Assembly (NCBI RefSeq): GCF_021155775.2
Contig: NC_060233.1
Span: 19,626,037-19,690,036, forward strand
Origin: Neodiprion pinetum
Taxonomy: Eukaryota > Arthropoda > Insecta > Hymenoptera > Diprionidae
Direction of reading: 5' to 3'
Length of the DNA stretch: 64,000 bases
Within the stretch, counting starts at the first letter, position 1. Each line of letters opens with the position of its first letter. The notes beneath the pieces were generated by a model. The model did no database searches. It was given only the letters and a program-made list of their open reading frames with translations, and had not been told where the DNA came from. This document shows, in pieces, positions 53,745-64,000 of this stretch. The position numbers and the translations under genes are program-made.

Positions 53745-54533
53745 TTTCAGGATGTTTATACTGCACTGACTAGGCATGCCATCGAATTTGATCATTCATT
53801 CAATTATTCTCAAGCCAGCATTATAGACGTTGAACCATTGTATTAGAATAGGTTATTGTTAGAAATGTGCAATATTGTTGCATATCCCAATTCTGTCAAT
53901 CGAAGACAAGATATTGAACATCTGAGTACTATTTACACCTCTGTGATACACCCATCGTAACTATCTATTACCGACTGAGCTTGCTCTCGATTTCACCTTC
54001 TTAACAATTTCTGATTTCTATTTAACCCGTTGACTCTGTGCTTGTTCTGATAATGACTGATATCGGTCTCCCCCCACTACACACCGGACGTTCCACACGT
54101 TCAAAAGTGCTCCAGACTCAAAACCTCAAACGGTCGTTGTGTGTTTTTATTCAATTAATAACCAGGATGAATGCTTGGCAGTTTCGTATTGCTGTCGTCG
54201 TGTTTTTCAAAAATGAACATTTGTGTTTTACTCGGCTATTCTAACGCGCATTCACCACATACTAGTTGGTTCCTTCTCTTCGTTATTTGAAAGTGTCAGT
54301 TCATCATCAGGTAATTCCTCTCATTCATATCAGCACAAACATCACTGCTTATTACCCAAACCTTCCACATTTAATTTGGTTATAAATAAGTTGTGAATTA
54401 TTCTCAAATTTTCGTTCGTGACAGATGTTCTGAAATAAATTGTTCTGAGGAGGGCCCCCATCCGGGCTGAAACGTTAACACAAAAAAAGTGTTTTTTTGT
54501 TCACTACCTTGATATCCAAGAATAATATTACTC
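53745..54533 (+). repeat. Right inverted flank of the Penelope-like element
   Basis: It starts inside the endonuclease coding end (DVYTALTRHAIEFDHSF) in plus orientation and continues through the 3' UTR: a 5'-truncated copy placed head to head with the main one. Confidence 0.85.
54445..54473 (+). ncRNA. Hammerhead-ribozyme-like core, right flank
   Basis: CTGAGGA (54445-54451), a GGCCC...GGGCT stem and GAAAC (54469-54473), as in the left flank. The loop differs by one base (CCCATC versus CCTATC). Confidence 0.45.
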
Positions 54534-54589
54534 GTATAGGTTTTGTATTAACAACAAATATATGATGTCAAAGTTTTGACTCTCGGTTG

Positions 54590-54740
54590 GAGTCATCAAG
54601 TACATATCCAAGCGGCTTTGGTGATACCTAAGTCCGTACAATTCGACTACCCTGGGTTATTGGGTCTGATAAGCTGATCCAGCTTTTACCCATCAGAGGG
54701 GGTTCCTTATAAATCTATTGTTTCATCAGAATCTAAAAAA
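54590..54740 (+). repeat. Dispersed repeat matching 35940-36100 in inverse
   Basis: GCGGCTTTGGTGATACCTAAGTCCGTA and TTTTACCCATCAGAGGGGGTTCCTT-like segments correspond to the reverse complement of 35940-36100. No coding content. Confidence 0.55.
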
Positions 54741-55044
54741 GAACACAAAATAACGGGTTTATCTCATAGGCTCCGGCCCCAAGATAAACCGTACCCGTTA
54801 CATTCGGCTCAGTACAAATCTTTAATATATCTATTAAAAAAAAAGAAAAAAAAAAACGTCCCAATATCTTGCTGATGATGGCAAGAATGTGTGATAGAAA
54901 AAATAATATTGGCAGATTTCAATTTAGGCTTATCCATAATACGAAGAGTGGCCCTACACTAAAAACATCGAAAAAGAGAAACGAAATAGAGATGTCGATC
55001 GCGTCCTAAAAAACAAAATTAGAACGGACCTTGATAATATATAT

Positions 55045-55301
55045 TGTAACGTTCTATGACGTTGCAAAAATTAATAAGGATTCGTGAGCTTATTTAATGA
55101 GACAAATTAAAGGCGCAAATAAAATTCGAAAAAGCTTTAATGGCAGCTTAAAGTCTGAAACAAGACTGTTTTACAATAATGTTGGTTGACGCAGCAACCT
55201 TATTCTTTTTAAATACATGAGAGGTTTATAAACATCTTTCATGTATGATGACTACTAGATCGTTAAAAGGGGCAAGACGGGTGATTTCACCCTTCGAAAC
55301 A
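55045..55301 (-). repeat. LTR of Gypsy relic D
   Basis: It begins TGTAACGTTC and ends CGAAACA, inverse to the copy A LTR, with the shared cores TTTTACAATAATGTTGG and GGGTGATTTCACCC. Confidence 0.75.
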
Positions 55302-56297
55302 CTACTCCCCCCACTCTTCCCACCACCAAGGAAAAGAGTCGTGCCGACTCAGGAAAGATAACGCAATTGTAGAAGTGATCTAACAGTTAGTGCTCGAAGG
55401 TGAGTTGGAGCTGTGGTTCTAAAAATTTAACGATTCTCTTTTCACTATTTGGAATTTGCCCACAGTCTCAAGGTAAAACACGGAAAACCTTGAACAGAGA
55501 GTTGAACATTAAATTGAATTTTGAAAAATTTGTGTACCTTGTTTTATAAAGGTAAGTATTGTTAGTGTTATATATCGTCATGAATTTGAAGAAATCAAAG
55601 ATCATCCGGATCGACGTCGGAAAGGAAATCCATTCCTCTTTAGGGAAGATGGACCGGTAGAAACAGACACGGACAAGTACGTCGAAGCGGGAAACCGTAA
55701 CCGGGAAATTTCTGGGACCAGGCAAGGTAAAGGCTGATTTCTTGTGAGAATTGGCACAGGAAACAGAAAAAAGAATGGGTGATTGAATCTAAGACTTCTT
55801 CCAGGAACAGCACACCCTAGAGTTTGGGAGGACAAATGTGAGTGGTGGCAGATCAATCCAAATTCGCTAAGCGAATTTGGGAAAAGCATGAATAAGATGG
55901 ATTAAATATTCATTTAAGAGAGAAAAGAAACGGTCTTATCTGAATCATTACCATGTAAGTCTTCAAAACAAGGCCACCAGTCATCCTCAGGAATCGGGAA
56001 AGGTCGGAAGGAAAAGGCTGTGTGTCAAACAACCTGAAAAAGTGCTCACAAAAATGACACTTGGGGTTAGTAAATTGTAAAAATTCAAGCAATCGCTCAT
56101 CGACGTCGAAAAATAATCGTGGCTCTATTCACATCGTAAAAGAAACCAAAGCCTATCCGACACAAAATCCGATTTAGAAGAAGAAAACTTCTGGAAGGAA
56201 ACAAAGAAGGAAAACAAATTTCGAGTTATTTAGCAACTAAAAAATAACAAATCATTGCAAGACGAATTTCATCGAAGATAGCTCTACGTTTGAAAAG

Positions 56298-56840
56298 ATG
56301 TCTGTTGTAAAAATACCCTCCGCGCTTGATTTAATAAATGCGGGAGTACTGATCTCAAAATGTTCGTGGGAGAAAACCAAACAAATGACTCAAGCAAGAG
56401 TTTAAACATCATTTTAAAGAACAATAGAAAAATCTAAAATGTGGCCGTGGAGAGAATATACGACAAAAGCATAAAATGGGACAATTATGTATCAATTGTT
56501 GGATTACCCGGTAAGTTCTTTATTTGAAAATTAAAAATTCTCTTTTTTTGTAATTGAATTCTATTTGTAAGAATTCTTAACTCAACTCTCTTTTCTCTTT
56601 ATTCGAGTTCTTTTATATAAGATAAATATAAATTCTCTGTGTCTCATATGTTTCAGCGCGAACATGGAAAATTTTTTTCAACATGAAAAAAAAACACATT
56701 CAACCTTCGCGGTAGAAGGACCAGTCTGCCGCGAAAGCAAGAAACCCTTATTTACAACACGAACCACCGAAGAATAGAAGGAATGCGAGGAAGTAAAGAC
56801 AGCCTTCAAAATTATTGCAGAGAAAATTTTTGAAACATAC
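56298..56840 (+). pseudogene. Antisense CxxC gene of relic D, broken in exon 1
   Basis: Exon 1 starts at ATG 56298 (NAGVLISKCSWEKTKQMTQ), then suffers a stop and frameshifts, but ends CINCWIT at a kept GTAAGT donor (56511). The intron (56511-56656, 146 bp) ends TTTCAG, and exon 2 (from 56657) runs to the conserved IIAEKIFET-like end with several changes. The splice sites outlive the coding frame. The intron is about twice as long as in copies A and B. Confidence 0.7.
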
Positions 56841-56860
56841 CTTTTATATTATCTTATGTT

Positions 56861-57234
56861 TCTGTGTTTATGATGTTCCAATGAAGAATATTAACCTTCA
56901 CTTTTTGGAGTTTACTCCTTAAGAAACGATTTGAGTTATAGTGCCAGGTACGGAAATTATATGAGGAGTAAAATCAAGTGTAACACGAAAACTTGAGGCG
57001 TTATAGAAAGAGACAAACATATATATTGAACGTGCAAAAGAATGAGATGGAATACATCACACAGCGTATCCTATACTCGGGGTCTCCTCTTTGTGCGGTG
57101 CTTCGTAGTCTCACTGTATAGTTCACTACTTCTGGTCTGAGAGTTGAATGTGTGCGTATAATTGTACGTGTGTGTTGTGTGCCTGCGTATGAACTTATAA
57201 GACGTGACGTTATTACGTCAAGATATTTGAAAAT
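56861..57234. other. Spacer with a possible promoter
   Basis: No ORF. A TATAAG box at 57196-57201 and a GACGTNATTACGTC palindrome at 57203-57219 lie 20-40 bases before the small open exon at 57235. Confidence 0.35.
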
Positions 57235-57299
57235 ATGGAAGCTATTGATTTAGATGATAATGAAGAAGAATCCGAAAAACAGATGGATGCGGTTAATTG
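57235..57299 (+). CDS. Possible short first coding exon of an unknown gene
   Basis: ATG at 57235 opens an acidic 21-codon stretch (MEAIDLDDNEEESEKQMDAV) that runs into TG|GTAAGC, a good splice donor at 57300. A TATA-like box lies upstream. Gypsy copy B sits 104 bases into the presumed intron. No downstream exon is in the window, and it may belong to a transposon. Confidence 0.3.
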
Positions 57300-57403
57300 G
57301 TAAGCTTATCGTTTACATTTATGAATGATATACATTTCAAATACGAACAACTAGACCTTTTATTTAGTGTTTTTATTATTTTTGATTGATTGATTTAATA
57401 TAT

Positions 57404-57690
57404 TGTTACAAAGGGTGAAATCACCCGTTTTGCCCCCTCTTTAATGATCTAGTAGTCGGCATAGATAAAAGACGTTTATAAACCTCTTATGTCTTAAAAA
57501 GAATAAGGTTGCTGCGCCAACCAACATTATTGTAAAAACAGTCTTGTTTCAGACTTTAAACGAGAAACACATATCTTGCATTAAAAGCATTTTTCACGAT
57601 ATTTTGTTCACGCTCTTGATTTCTTTTGATTTGATAATAAGTAAACTCGCGGATCCATATTTTATTTTCCGTAACGTCAAAAACGTTACA
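57404..57690 (+). repeat. 5' LTR of Gypsy copy B
   Basis: Starts TGTTACAAAGGG and ends AACGTTACA. It is similar to copy A's LTR with small indels. Confidence 0.9.
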
Positions 57691-57692
57691 TT

Positions 57693-57710
57693 TGGTGTCA
57701 GAAGCGGGAT
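57693..57710 (+). other. Primer binding site of copy B, tRNA-Leu type
   Basis: TGGTGTCAGAAGCGGGAT, identical to copy A. Confidence 0.8.
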
Positions 57711-57756
57711 CTTGAGTTCTTATTAATCGAGTCAATTCAGTGCGCGAACTTTAACT

Positions 57757-59262
57757 ATGAGTAGCAGTCGTTTGACGCGCTCTCGTCGTCGGGAAAATAG
57801 CGGAGAAGAACCTTTTGTTATGGAGAATCCGCGGGTCCCTGAAACGATTACTGCACCTTCAGTGGACTCTTTACCTGTCCCTACGATGGTCTCAGTCTCG
57901 CAAATCGACCTACTAGAGATTATGAGACATCAACAAGAAGCTGCTACACAACAACAACAACAACTTGTCCAGTTGCTTCAAGAGCAACGAAAAGCTCAAG
58001 AACGTTCCGAGACTAGTCTTCATGAACTACTTCGGACAACTGTGGCAGCTCTTCAGGCTGTTCATCAGGTGAATGGCTCAGGAGAACCGGCTGTCAGCCC
58101 TCGAGGTTCCAGAGTTGTTACTCCTGTTCCCTCTCGTGTTCCCGTTCCTACTGTTCAGGAGGTCCAACATCCAGGACGATCCCAGGATGTTCCTGAATCA
58201 AGGTCTGTGCATTTTATTAGGAGAGTAGATGAATCTCCAATTAGTAGAACAAGAGTAAATAATGAGGTTGGTTTTTCCGAGTCTCTGACTCAAGTTCGGC
58301 CTCGATATTCTCATTTTAATCAATTAAATAATTCAAGATTTTCTGAGGTTGCTTCTCAGATTAACGAGAAACCTCTTTATCCTTTAAAACCACCAATTTT
58401 TGACGGAAAAATTCCATGGGCAGATTATGAACGCCAGTTTGATACAATTGCTAAACATAACCAGTGGGACTCCGCCATGAGGGCCCACAGTCTTGCCTCC
58501 TGTCTTCGAACGCCGGCTTTGAATGTTTTAACGGCGTTGTCTGAGGAAGAAATTTCTGATTATGAGAAACTTAGTTCTGCACTCAAATTGAGATATGGAA
58601 ATGACCACTTAACGGAACTGTACACGGCACAATTACAGACAAGAAGACAAGGACGAGACGAAGACCTCGCGTCTCTTAGTCAGGATATTGAACGGCTTTC
58701 TCGTATAGCTTTGCCAGATCACGAGCCGTCTCGTAATTTATTAGCAACACAAGCTTTCTTAAATGCAATCAATGATCCGAAAATTAAAATGGCCGTTGAA
58801 ACATCGGGCCTCACTTCTCTGCGGGAGGCGACGGCCAAAGCCCTCGAGGTGGAGGCAATGAGAAAGCAATATTTTGGGCTGAGCAAGCTTCGTCGGATTG
58901 AGGTGTCCGAAAACACCTCAGGAAGACAGAGTTTTGGATACTCGGAGGAGCCAAAACCTCAAAATTATAAAAATAGAAATAACAGTAACAATTTTAAACC
59001 AAGAAATCGAGGTTCTTTTCAAAACCAGCAAAACAAGCGTATAAATAAAAACGTGGTCGTGACAAGTCAAACTGGCTTGGCTTGTATATTTTGTAAAAAA
59101 ACAGGCCACGACGCCAATCATTGTTCTCTAATTAAAAAAATTAGTGGAAAACCGATGCAAGGTTCGAATCCAAATTCTTATAATTGGCGTAAGAAAAATA
59201 TAGAAATGAGGGAAGCAAATCCTCAATCGAGTTCTTCAACAGGAACTCACCCAAAAAACTAA
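57757..59262 (+). CDS. gag: Gag polyprotein, Gypsy copy B
   Basis: 501 residues from ATG to TAA, intact. Compared with copy A it lacks about ten residues in the Gln/Glu-rich coiled-coil stretch and in the Pro/Val linker, while the capsid core (KPPIFDGKIPWADYE) and the CCHC knuckle (CIFCKKTGHDANHC) are preserved. It ends at the same slippery heptamer. An intact gag beside a broken pol would let this copy be packaged if pol is supplied by another element. Confidence 0.92.
   Translation: MSSSRLTRSRRRENSGEEPFVMENPRVPETITAPSVDSLPVPTMVSVSQIDLLEIMRHQQEAATQQQQQLVQLLQEQRKAQERSETSLHELLRTTVAALQAVHQVNGSGEPAVSPRGSRVVTPVPSRVPVPTVQEVQHPGRSQDVPESRSVHFIRRVDESPISRTRVNNEVGFSESLTQVRPRYSHFNQLNNSRFSEVASQINEKPLYPLKPPIFDGKIPWADYERQFDTIAKHNQWDSAMRAHSLASCLRTPALNVLTALSEEEISDYEKLSSALKLRYGNDHLTELYTAQLQTRRQGRDEDLASLSQDIERLSRIALPDHEPSRNLLATQAFLNAINDPKIKMAVETSGLTSLREATAKALEVEAMRKQYFGLSKLRRIEVSENTSGRQSFGYSEEPKPQNYKNRNNSNNFKPRNRGSFQNQQNKRINKNVVVTSQTGLACIFCKKTGHDANHCSLIKKISGKPMQGSNPNSYNWRKKNIEMREANPQSSSSTGTHPKN
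59253..59259 (+). promoter_or_regulatory. -1 frameshift site A AAA AAC, copy B
   Basis: Same heptamer in the same frame position as 5406-5412, directly before the gag stop. Confidence 0.78.
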
Positions 59263-62200
59263 TTCCAGATGATTTGTCGGGGCGAAAATCATCGCAGATT
59301 GTTAGTAGTGAAAGCCCTCTTAGAGAACAGTTTTTAATTAGAAGTCTACGACAGTCTGGTCTTTACGCGCGCAGTACTGTAAATGGCGTCGATTGTCTAT
59401 GGGTAATAGACACGGGCGCAGAAGTAACCGTAGTTCGATCGGATCTCTTTAAATCCGATGACCGGATTGTTCCCTCTTTTTCTCTGCGAACAGCCACTGG
59501 AGAGACGACCCCGGTTTTGAGACAGGTTACTGTCCAAATTAACCTTTTTGGGTGTATCGACTCTCCACATAAGGTTTTTATAGCAGATATAGAGGATGAA
59601 GGTATTTTGGGAATAGACTTTCTTACAGCTCATAACTGTGTTATCTCGACTAAGAGAAATTCACTAGCTTCAAACAATCGCGAAATAACTCTTTGTACAA
59701 ATAGAAATGGAATTTATTGGACTCCTCCTAGAATTCGGGAAATAGAACTTTCAGAGGATGATTTGCAACAACATTTCCCTTTACATTTACGGAGCCTTAT
59801 TGAAAAATCTTCGATTTCGTTAAATTCAGCTCAGGTAGAATCGTTTAAATCTCTTTTGCTAGAATTTATAGATTCTTTTGCCAAAGATAGTGGTGCTAAG
59901 GGCCGATGTACTTCTGTCAAGCACAAGATCGATGTCGGAGAGAGTTCGCTAATAAAACAAGCTCCTCGAAGACTCGCTCTCAACGCCCGAGAAGAGGTGA
60001 AGAAGCTTGTGGAAGACATGTTAAAGAACGATGTGATTGAACCATAGTCTAGTCCCTGGGCCTCACCAATCGTCCTTGTCAACAAAAAGGACGGATCCAA
60101 ACGATTTTGTATCGATTACAGGAAGCTGAACGATATAACGAAGAAAGATTCTTACCCTCTACCCAGAATCGACGAGACACTCGACCTGATAGCTGGTGCA
60201 ACTTGGTTCAGCACCATAGATCTTCAGAGCGGATACTGGCAGGTCGAAATGGATCCTCTAGATAAAGAAAAAACAGCTTTTGTTACGGGTTTAGGAGGAT
60301 TATGGCAGTTCAAGGTTATGCCGTTTGGTTTGAGTAATGCCCCGGCTACCTTTGAACGAATGATGGAAGCTGTTCTCCATGGGCTCACTGGCAAAATATG
60401 CCTCGTTTATTTAGACGATATAATCGTTTTTGGCAAGAACTTTGAAGAAGAAGTTCAAAATCTCAGACAAGTTTTCGCTAGGTTGAAGCAAGCAGGTCTG
60501 AAAATGAGCCCGAAAAAATGCCATCTGTTCCAGAAAGAAGTAGGCTTCCTCGGACATATCGTTTCAGCACAAGGTGTGAAGACTGACCCATCTAAAATAG
60601 AGAAGGTTTCTTCTTGGCCGACACCTAAGAATAAAGAACAAATTCAAAGCTTTTTAGGCCTTTGTACGTATTACAGAAGATTTGTAAAAGGTTTCGCTAG
60701 TATAGCTAAACCTCTCCATCACTTGACCGGAATCAAGATTCCTTTTGACTGGACCCCGGAATGCGAAGAGGCTTTCAAGAAATTAAAAGAAAATCTTATT
60801 TCTTCGCCGATTTTAGCTTATCCAGAGGTCGAAATTCCTTTTATTTTAGATACGGATGCATCTCTTTCAGGAATAGGCGGGGTTCTGTCACAAATTCAGG
60901 GAGGTCAGGAGAGAGTGATAAGCTATTTCAGCAGAGTTTTGAGTAAAACCGAGAGGAATTATTGTGTCACTCGTAGAGAGCTTTTAGCTGTTGTTAAGAC
61001 CGTAGTACATTTTCACCATTATTTGTACGGCAGGAGATTTTTGATACGTACAGATCATGCTTCTCTCAGATGGCTACTTTCGTTTGAATCTCCCGAAGGT
61101 CAGGTAGCTAGATGGTTAGAAAGGCTCGGTCAGTACGATTTTGATATTCGTCATCGAGCAGGAATTCATCATGGCAACGCCGATGCTCTCTCTCGAAGAC
61201 CCTGCGAGGAAATGCCAGAGTGTAAACAGTGTGCACGATTAGAGAAAAATCGTGACTCCTCTCTAATAATACGGAAGATTTCTTTCGAAAATAACCAGGA
61301 GGAATGGAGAAAATCACAACAAGAGGACGACACTTTGAATCAAGTGAAGTCTTGGAAAGAAGCAGAAACTCGCCCGCACTGGCAGGATATATCTTTAGCC
61401 GAACCAGATTCGAAAATTTATTGGGCTCAATGGGACTCTATCCTTTTAATTAATGGAATTTTATACCGAAAATGGGAATCTGCAGACTTGAAAGAAATCA
61501 GGTGGCAACTTTTGGTTCCCAGGTCACGAGTTCCAGAGATTCTTGCTCTTTATCATGATTCTCCTGCAGGCGGACACTTCGCGTCAAATAAAACTCTGGG
61601 CAGAATTCGCAACTTCTACTTTTGGCCCCGTTGCCGGATGGACGTTGAAGATTGGTGTCGAAGATGTCGAATCTGCACGGCAAAGAAAGGACCTCGAGCG
61701 AAGGGACAAAGCTCTCTTCAAATTTACAACGTGGGAGCTCCATTTGAAAGAATAGCGATGGACATTCTCGGACCTCTCCCGATAACCCATTCTGGAAATA
61801 AATATGCTTTGGTTATTGCTGATTATTTTACTAAGTGGCCTGAAGTGGTTCCTCTCGCTGATCAAGAAGCTTCTACTGTAGCACAGGCATTCGTTAAAGA
61901 ATTTATTTGTAGACACGGAGTTCCTCTAGAACTTCATACTGATCAAGGCCGAAATTTTGAGTCAACCTTAATGAAAGAGGTTACTCAGATTTTAGGGATT
62001 AGAAAAACTCGTACAACTCCTTTGCATCCGCAATCTGACGGCATGATAGTGCGTCTGAATCGGACTTTGCTACAATATTTGTCGTCCTTCGTAGAGCAAA
62101 ATCAGAGAGATTGGGACTCCTGGATCCCTTTTTTCCTCTTATCTTACAGATCTGCGATTCATGAGACGACGAAGCAGACGCCAGCCCTCATGCTTACTGG

Positions 62201-62651
62201 ACGAAATCTTCGACTTCCGTCAGATTTAGAGAAAGGCCCTGTGCCTGTGCAAAGACAACATCAAACAGATTATGCCTTTTCATTACAACAACGTTTAGAA
62301 GAAATTCATCACTTTGCTAGGAATAGAATTTCTATGGCTTCAGATAAATTGAAAACTCGTTATGATATTCGAGCCAGAGATTTAAAATTTAATCCTGGAG
62401 ATTCTGTTTGGCTCTTTCAACCACGAAGACAAAAAGGACGATGTCCAAAGCTACAAAGAAATTGGGAAGGCCCTTACTTAGTGGTTAACCGGATAAATGA
62501 TGTTGTTTATAGAATCCGAAGATCTCCTCATTCGCGTCAGAAAGTGGTTCACTTGGATCGTCTTGCTCCATTTGAAGAAGATCAACCTGGAACAGTCTCT
62601 CCAAGACCAGGAACATCCTTCGAGGTTAGATCTTCAAACGAACACCCTTGA
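59259..62651 (+). pseudogene. pol: Pol polyprotein of copy B with nonsense codon and integrase Glu-to-Val
   Basis: Same length and domain order as copy A pol. A TAG at 60045-60047 truncates translation between protease and RT where copy A has TCG. Downstream the frame is open to 62651, with RT YLDDIIVFG and RNase H kept. In the integrase the third catalytic residue of D,D(35)E is changed: MIVRLN (codon 62049-62051) against MIERLN in copy A. Each change alone should abolish transposition in cis. Protease and the N-terminal part could still be made. Confidence 0.92.
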
Positions 62652-62664
62652 CGACTGTGATCGA

Positions 62665-62681
62665 CTTGACCTTCTTTACAG
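62665..62681 (+). promoter_or_regulatory. 3' splice site for the kinase mRNA, copy B
   Basis: TTGACCTTCTTTACAG stands after the pol stop as in copy A, with the kinase frame open from 62682. Confidence 0.58.
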
Positions 62682-63359
62682 TCGGTCATCGATTGGGAGA
62701 AGAATTTACCTTTTGGAATTCGTTCGAGTAAAACTCGACCGCTTACGATTATTATAGAAGGAAATATCGGATGCGGAAAAACAACTTTCACTAAGAGGTT
62801 TTTAGCAGATCGCCAGGTCTGTACACTTTTAGAACCTCTTGAGGAATATCGAAATGTAGCTGGAATTAATCTTTTAGATTTGATGTATCAAGACCCAGAT
62901 CGTTATTGCTATTATTTTCAACATTTCGCTCAAATGGTTATGTTTGACAGACATTTGCAGACGACTTCATTGCCGGTAAAGGTGATGGAAAGATCGATAT
63001 TCAGTAGCAATTGTTTTGTAGAAGCTCGTCGAAGGTTAGGTAATTTTCGCGACTTCGAATCTCATTTATTGACAAAAAATTTTGATCTTCTCATTCGCTC
63101 GTCTGAGCTCAGAGTAGATTTGATTGTTTATTTGCGAGTTTCCCCAGAAACTTCTTTTGCTCGAGTTAGTTCCCGTTCTCGTGAGGAAGAATCGAGTATT
63201 TCTTTAGAGCTACTCAGAACTATCCATGAGGTTCATGAAGATTGGCTAGTAAAACAAACTTTTTCTTATTTATCGGCTGCTGTCTTGGTTATGAATGCAG
63301 AAGCTACAGCCGATCAAGTTTTTAAAGATTTTTGTACGTCTATGATGTGCGGGGGTTAA
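62682..63359 (+). CDS. Deoxyribonucleoside kinase carried by Gypsy copy B
   Basis: 225 open codons from the splice acceptor to TAA, the same length as copy A, again with no ATG before the P-loop. It shows the P-loop GNIGCGKTT, the LLEPLEEYRNV catalytic-Glu segment, DLMYQDPDRY, the complete ERS motif (MERSIFSS), the Arg-rich lid (SSRSREEES) and HEVHEDWLV. By eye about 15 residues differ from copy A, none creating a stop, so the reading frame has been kept while pol decayed. The first in-frame ATG (62880) lies after the P-loop and cannot be the functional start. Specificity (thymidine, deoxycytidine or broad as in fly dNK) cannot be read from sequence alone. Confidence 0.92.
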   Translation, partial: SVIDWEKNLPFGIRSSKTRPLTIIIEGNIGCGKTTFTKRFLADRQVCTLLEPLEEYRNVAGINLLDLMYQDPDRYCYYFQHFAQMVMFDRHLQTTSLPVKVMERSIFSSNCFVEARRRLGNFRDFESHLLTKNFDLLIRSSELRVDLIVYLRVSPETSFARVSSRSREEESSISLELLRTIHEVHEDWLVKQTFSYLSAAVLVMNAEATADQVFKDFCTSMMCGG

Positions 63360-63493
63360 TTCAGATTTGAATAATGAAGAAGTATTCTTAATTAAGAGAA
63401 AAACGAAAAAACAAAGTTTAATTTTCTTCATTAAAACAAGATAAAAAAAAGAACGAATGGTGAAAACGAGAGGTTACATATATAAAAAAAAAA

Positions 63494-63952
63494 TTAAGTT
63501 TCAAAAATTTGTTCCGCCATAATCTTTAGAGCGGACTTGACTTCTGCACAATCGTTGCAGCCTTCGGTGGAGTTTGTTGCGAGTAAATTCTTCCGGCAAT
63601 CGCGGCAAGCTTTGTTTTCTCCCGCGAAGGTAAGATGAGTTTGCTTGAGCTCATAGAAGTTCTTCATGTCCGCGCTGAAATAAATCAGACACGGGGAACT
63701 TATATATTTTTTTGAACTAAAAATTTGCGTGAGAACTTACCGAGTAACCCAGCAGTTTAAGCATATTAGCCCCATTTTGTGTTTCTCTCTTACGGTCTCA
63801 CCCCGACCACATTTTAGGGTCTTCCATTGATTTTCGAAATAGATCTTGAATTCTTGTTGTGTCATATTTTTTATGTTCTCCCACGAATAACTTGAGGTAA
63901 TTACGCCCGCATTGATGAAGGCGGAAACGGGTGGAGTCTTTATGATTAACAT
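63494..63952 (-). CDS. Antisense two-exon CxxC protein gene in Gypsy copy B
   Basis: Exon 1 is 63952-63741 (212 nt) and exon 2 is 63674-63494 (181 nt). The intron is 66 bp (GTAAGT...TTTCAG) against 75 bp in copy A. The product has 130 residues, like A. Differences lie mostly in the N-terminal half (SYSWENIKNM against SFPWEDVKNM), while GRGETVREKHKMGLIC is unchanged. The exon 2 cysteines are CRDC and CNDC. Length change confined to the intron is what coding selection predicts. The AATAAA signal seen downstream in copy A is altered here. Confidence 0.77.
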
Positions 63953-64000
63953 TTTTCTTTTTAAAAAAAACTAATTGAGTCTGTCTTCGACGAGGACTTT

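Larger units (their letters stand above)
51062..54533 (-). mobile_element. Penelope-like element with inverted flanks
   Basis: The central minus-strand gene encodes RT plus a GIY-YIG endonuclease, diagnostic of Penelope-like elements. Its 3' part (51062 to about 51850) is repeated inverted at 53745-54533, so the element is bounded by about 790-bp inverted repeats ending GAGTAATATTATTCTTGG. Such pseudo-LTR arrangements with partial copies are typical of the class. Confidence 0.88.
55045..56860 (-). mobile_element. Gypsy relic D: inverted LTR, 3' region and antisense gene
   Basis: The LTR at 55045-55301 is followed by the inverted 3' non-coding region and, on the plus strand, a copy of the antisense gene (56298-56840). 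Similarity stops near 56860, before kinase or pol, so this is a 3' fragment. Confidence 0.8.
57404..64000 (+). mobile_element. Ty3/Gypsy LTR retrotransposon copy B, 3' end beyond the window
   Basis: Same organisation as copy A up to the antisense gene. The LTR is 287 bp, and ATAT before it may be the target duplication. gag, kinase and antisense gene are intact. pol has a nonsense codon (60045-60047) and a Glu-to-Val change at the integrase catalytic position, so this copy depends on helpers. Confidence 0.92.

Overview
The window is eukaryotic and looks insect. It holds interrupted exons of an SLC6 transporter with GT-AG introns, insect-type Ty3/Gypsy, DIRS, Penelope and LINE elements, AT-rich spacers and short cut-and-paste elements. 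I lean towards Hymenoptera from the style of the repeats, but that is weak. Nothing bacterial is present.

Host gene: six plus-strand exons (23781-23891, 23948-24149, 24458-24657, 24764-24965, 48938-49097, 49196-49459) join in phase into the middle and C-terminal part of a sodium-dependent SLC6 transporter, closest in pattern to the SLC6A15/17/18 group. The 24-kb intron 24966-48937 is packed with transposon remains. The 5' exons and the last exon are not visible here.

Main interest: a Ty3/Gypsy LTR retrotransposon family present as copy A (3536-11363, complete), copy B (57404 to the window end), and relics C (33569-35930), D (55045-56860) and E (28547-29860). Between pol and the 3' LTR it carries two extra genes facing each other. 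One is a deoxyribonucleoside kinase in the sense direction, which has no ATG but sits behind a good 3' splice site. The other is an antisense, two-exon gene for a 130-residue CxxC protein. Exon lengths (212 and 181 nt) are identical in A and B although the intron differs in length. Relic C keeps the same convergent pair despite strong divergence. I read this as a retroelement cargo module that could raise dNTP supply and add an antisense-encoded accessory protein.

Layout: 1-2802, tRNA tail, an orphan 106-residue minus-strand ORF and repeats; 2803-13991, a DNA transposon with about 655-bp terminal inverted repeats, split by Gypsy copy A; 14114-15338, two MITE-like elements; 15339-18236, T-rich, LTR-like; 18237-23040, a decayed DIRS element; 23781-49459, the SLC6 gene with its intron (LINE ORF1 relic, Gypsy relics E and C, a LINE, a MULE-like transposase gene split by a TAA-flanked insertion, an old Gypsy relic, and a second copy of the long-TIR transposon at 43717-47076); 51062-54533, a Penelope-like element with inverted flanks carrying hammerhead-like cores; 55045-56860, Gypsy relic D; 57235-57299, a possible first exon; 57404-64000, Gypsy copy B.
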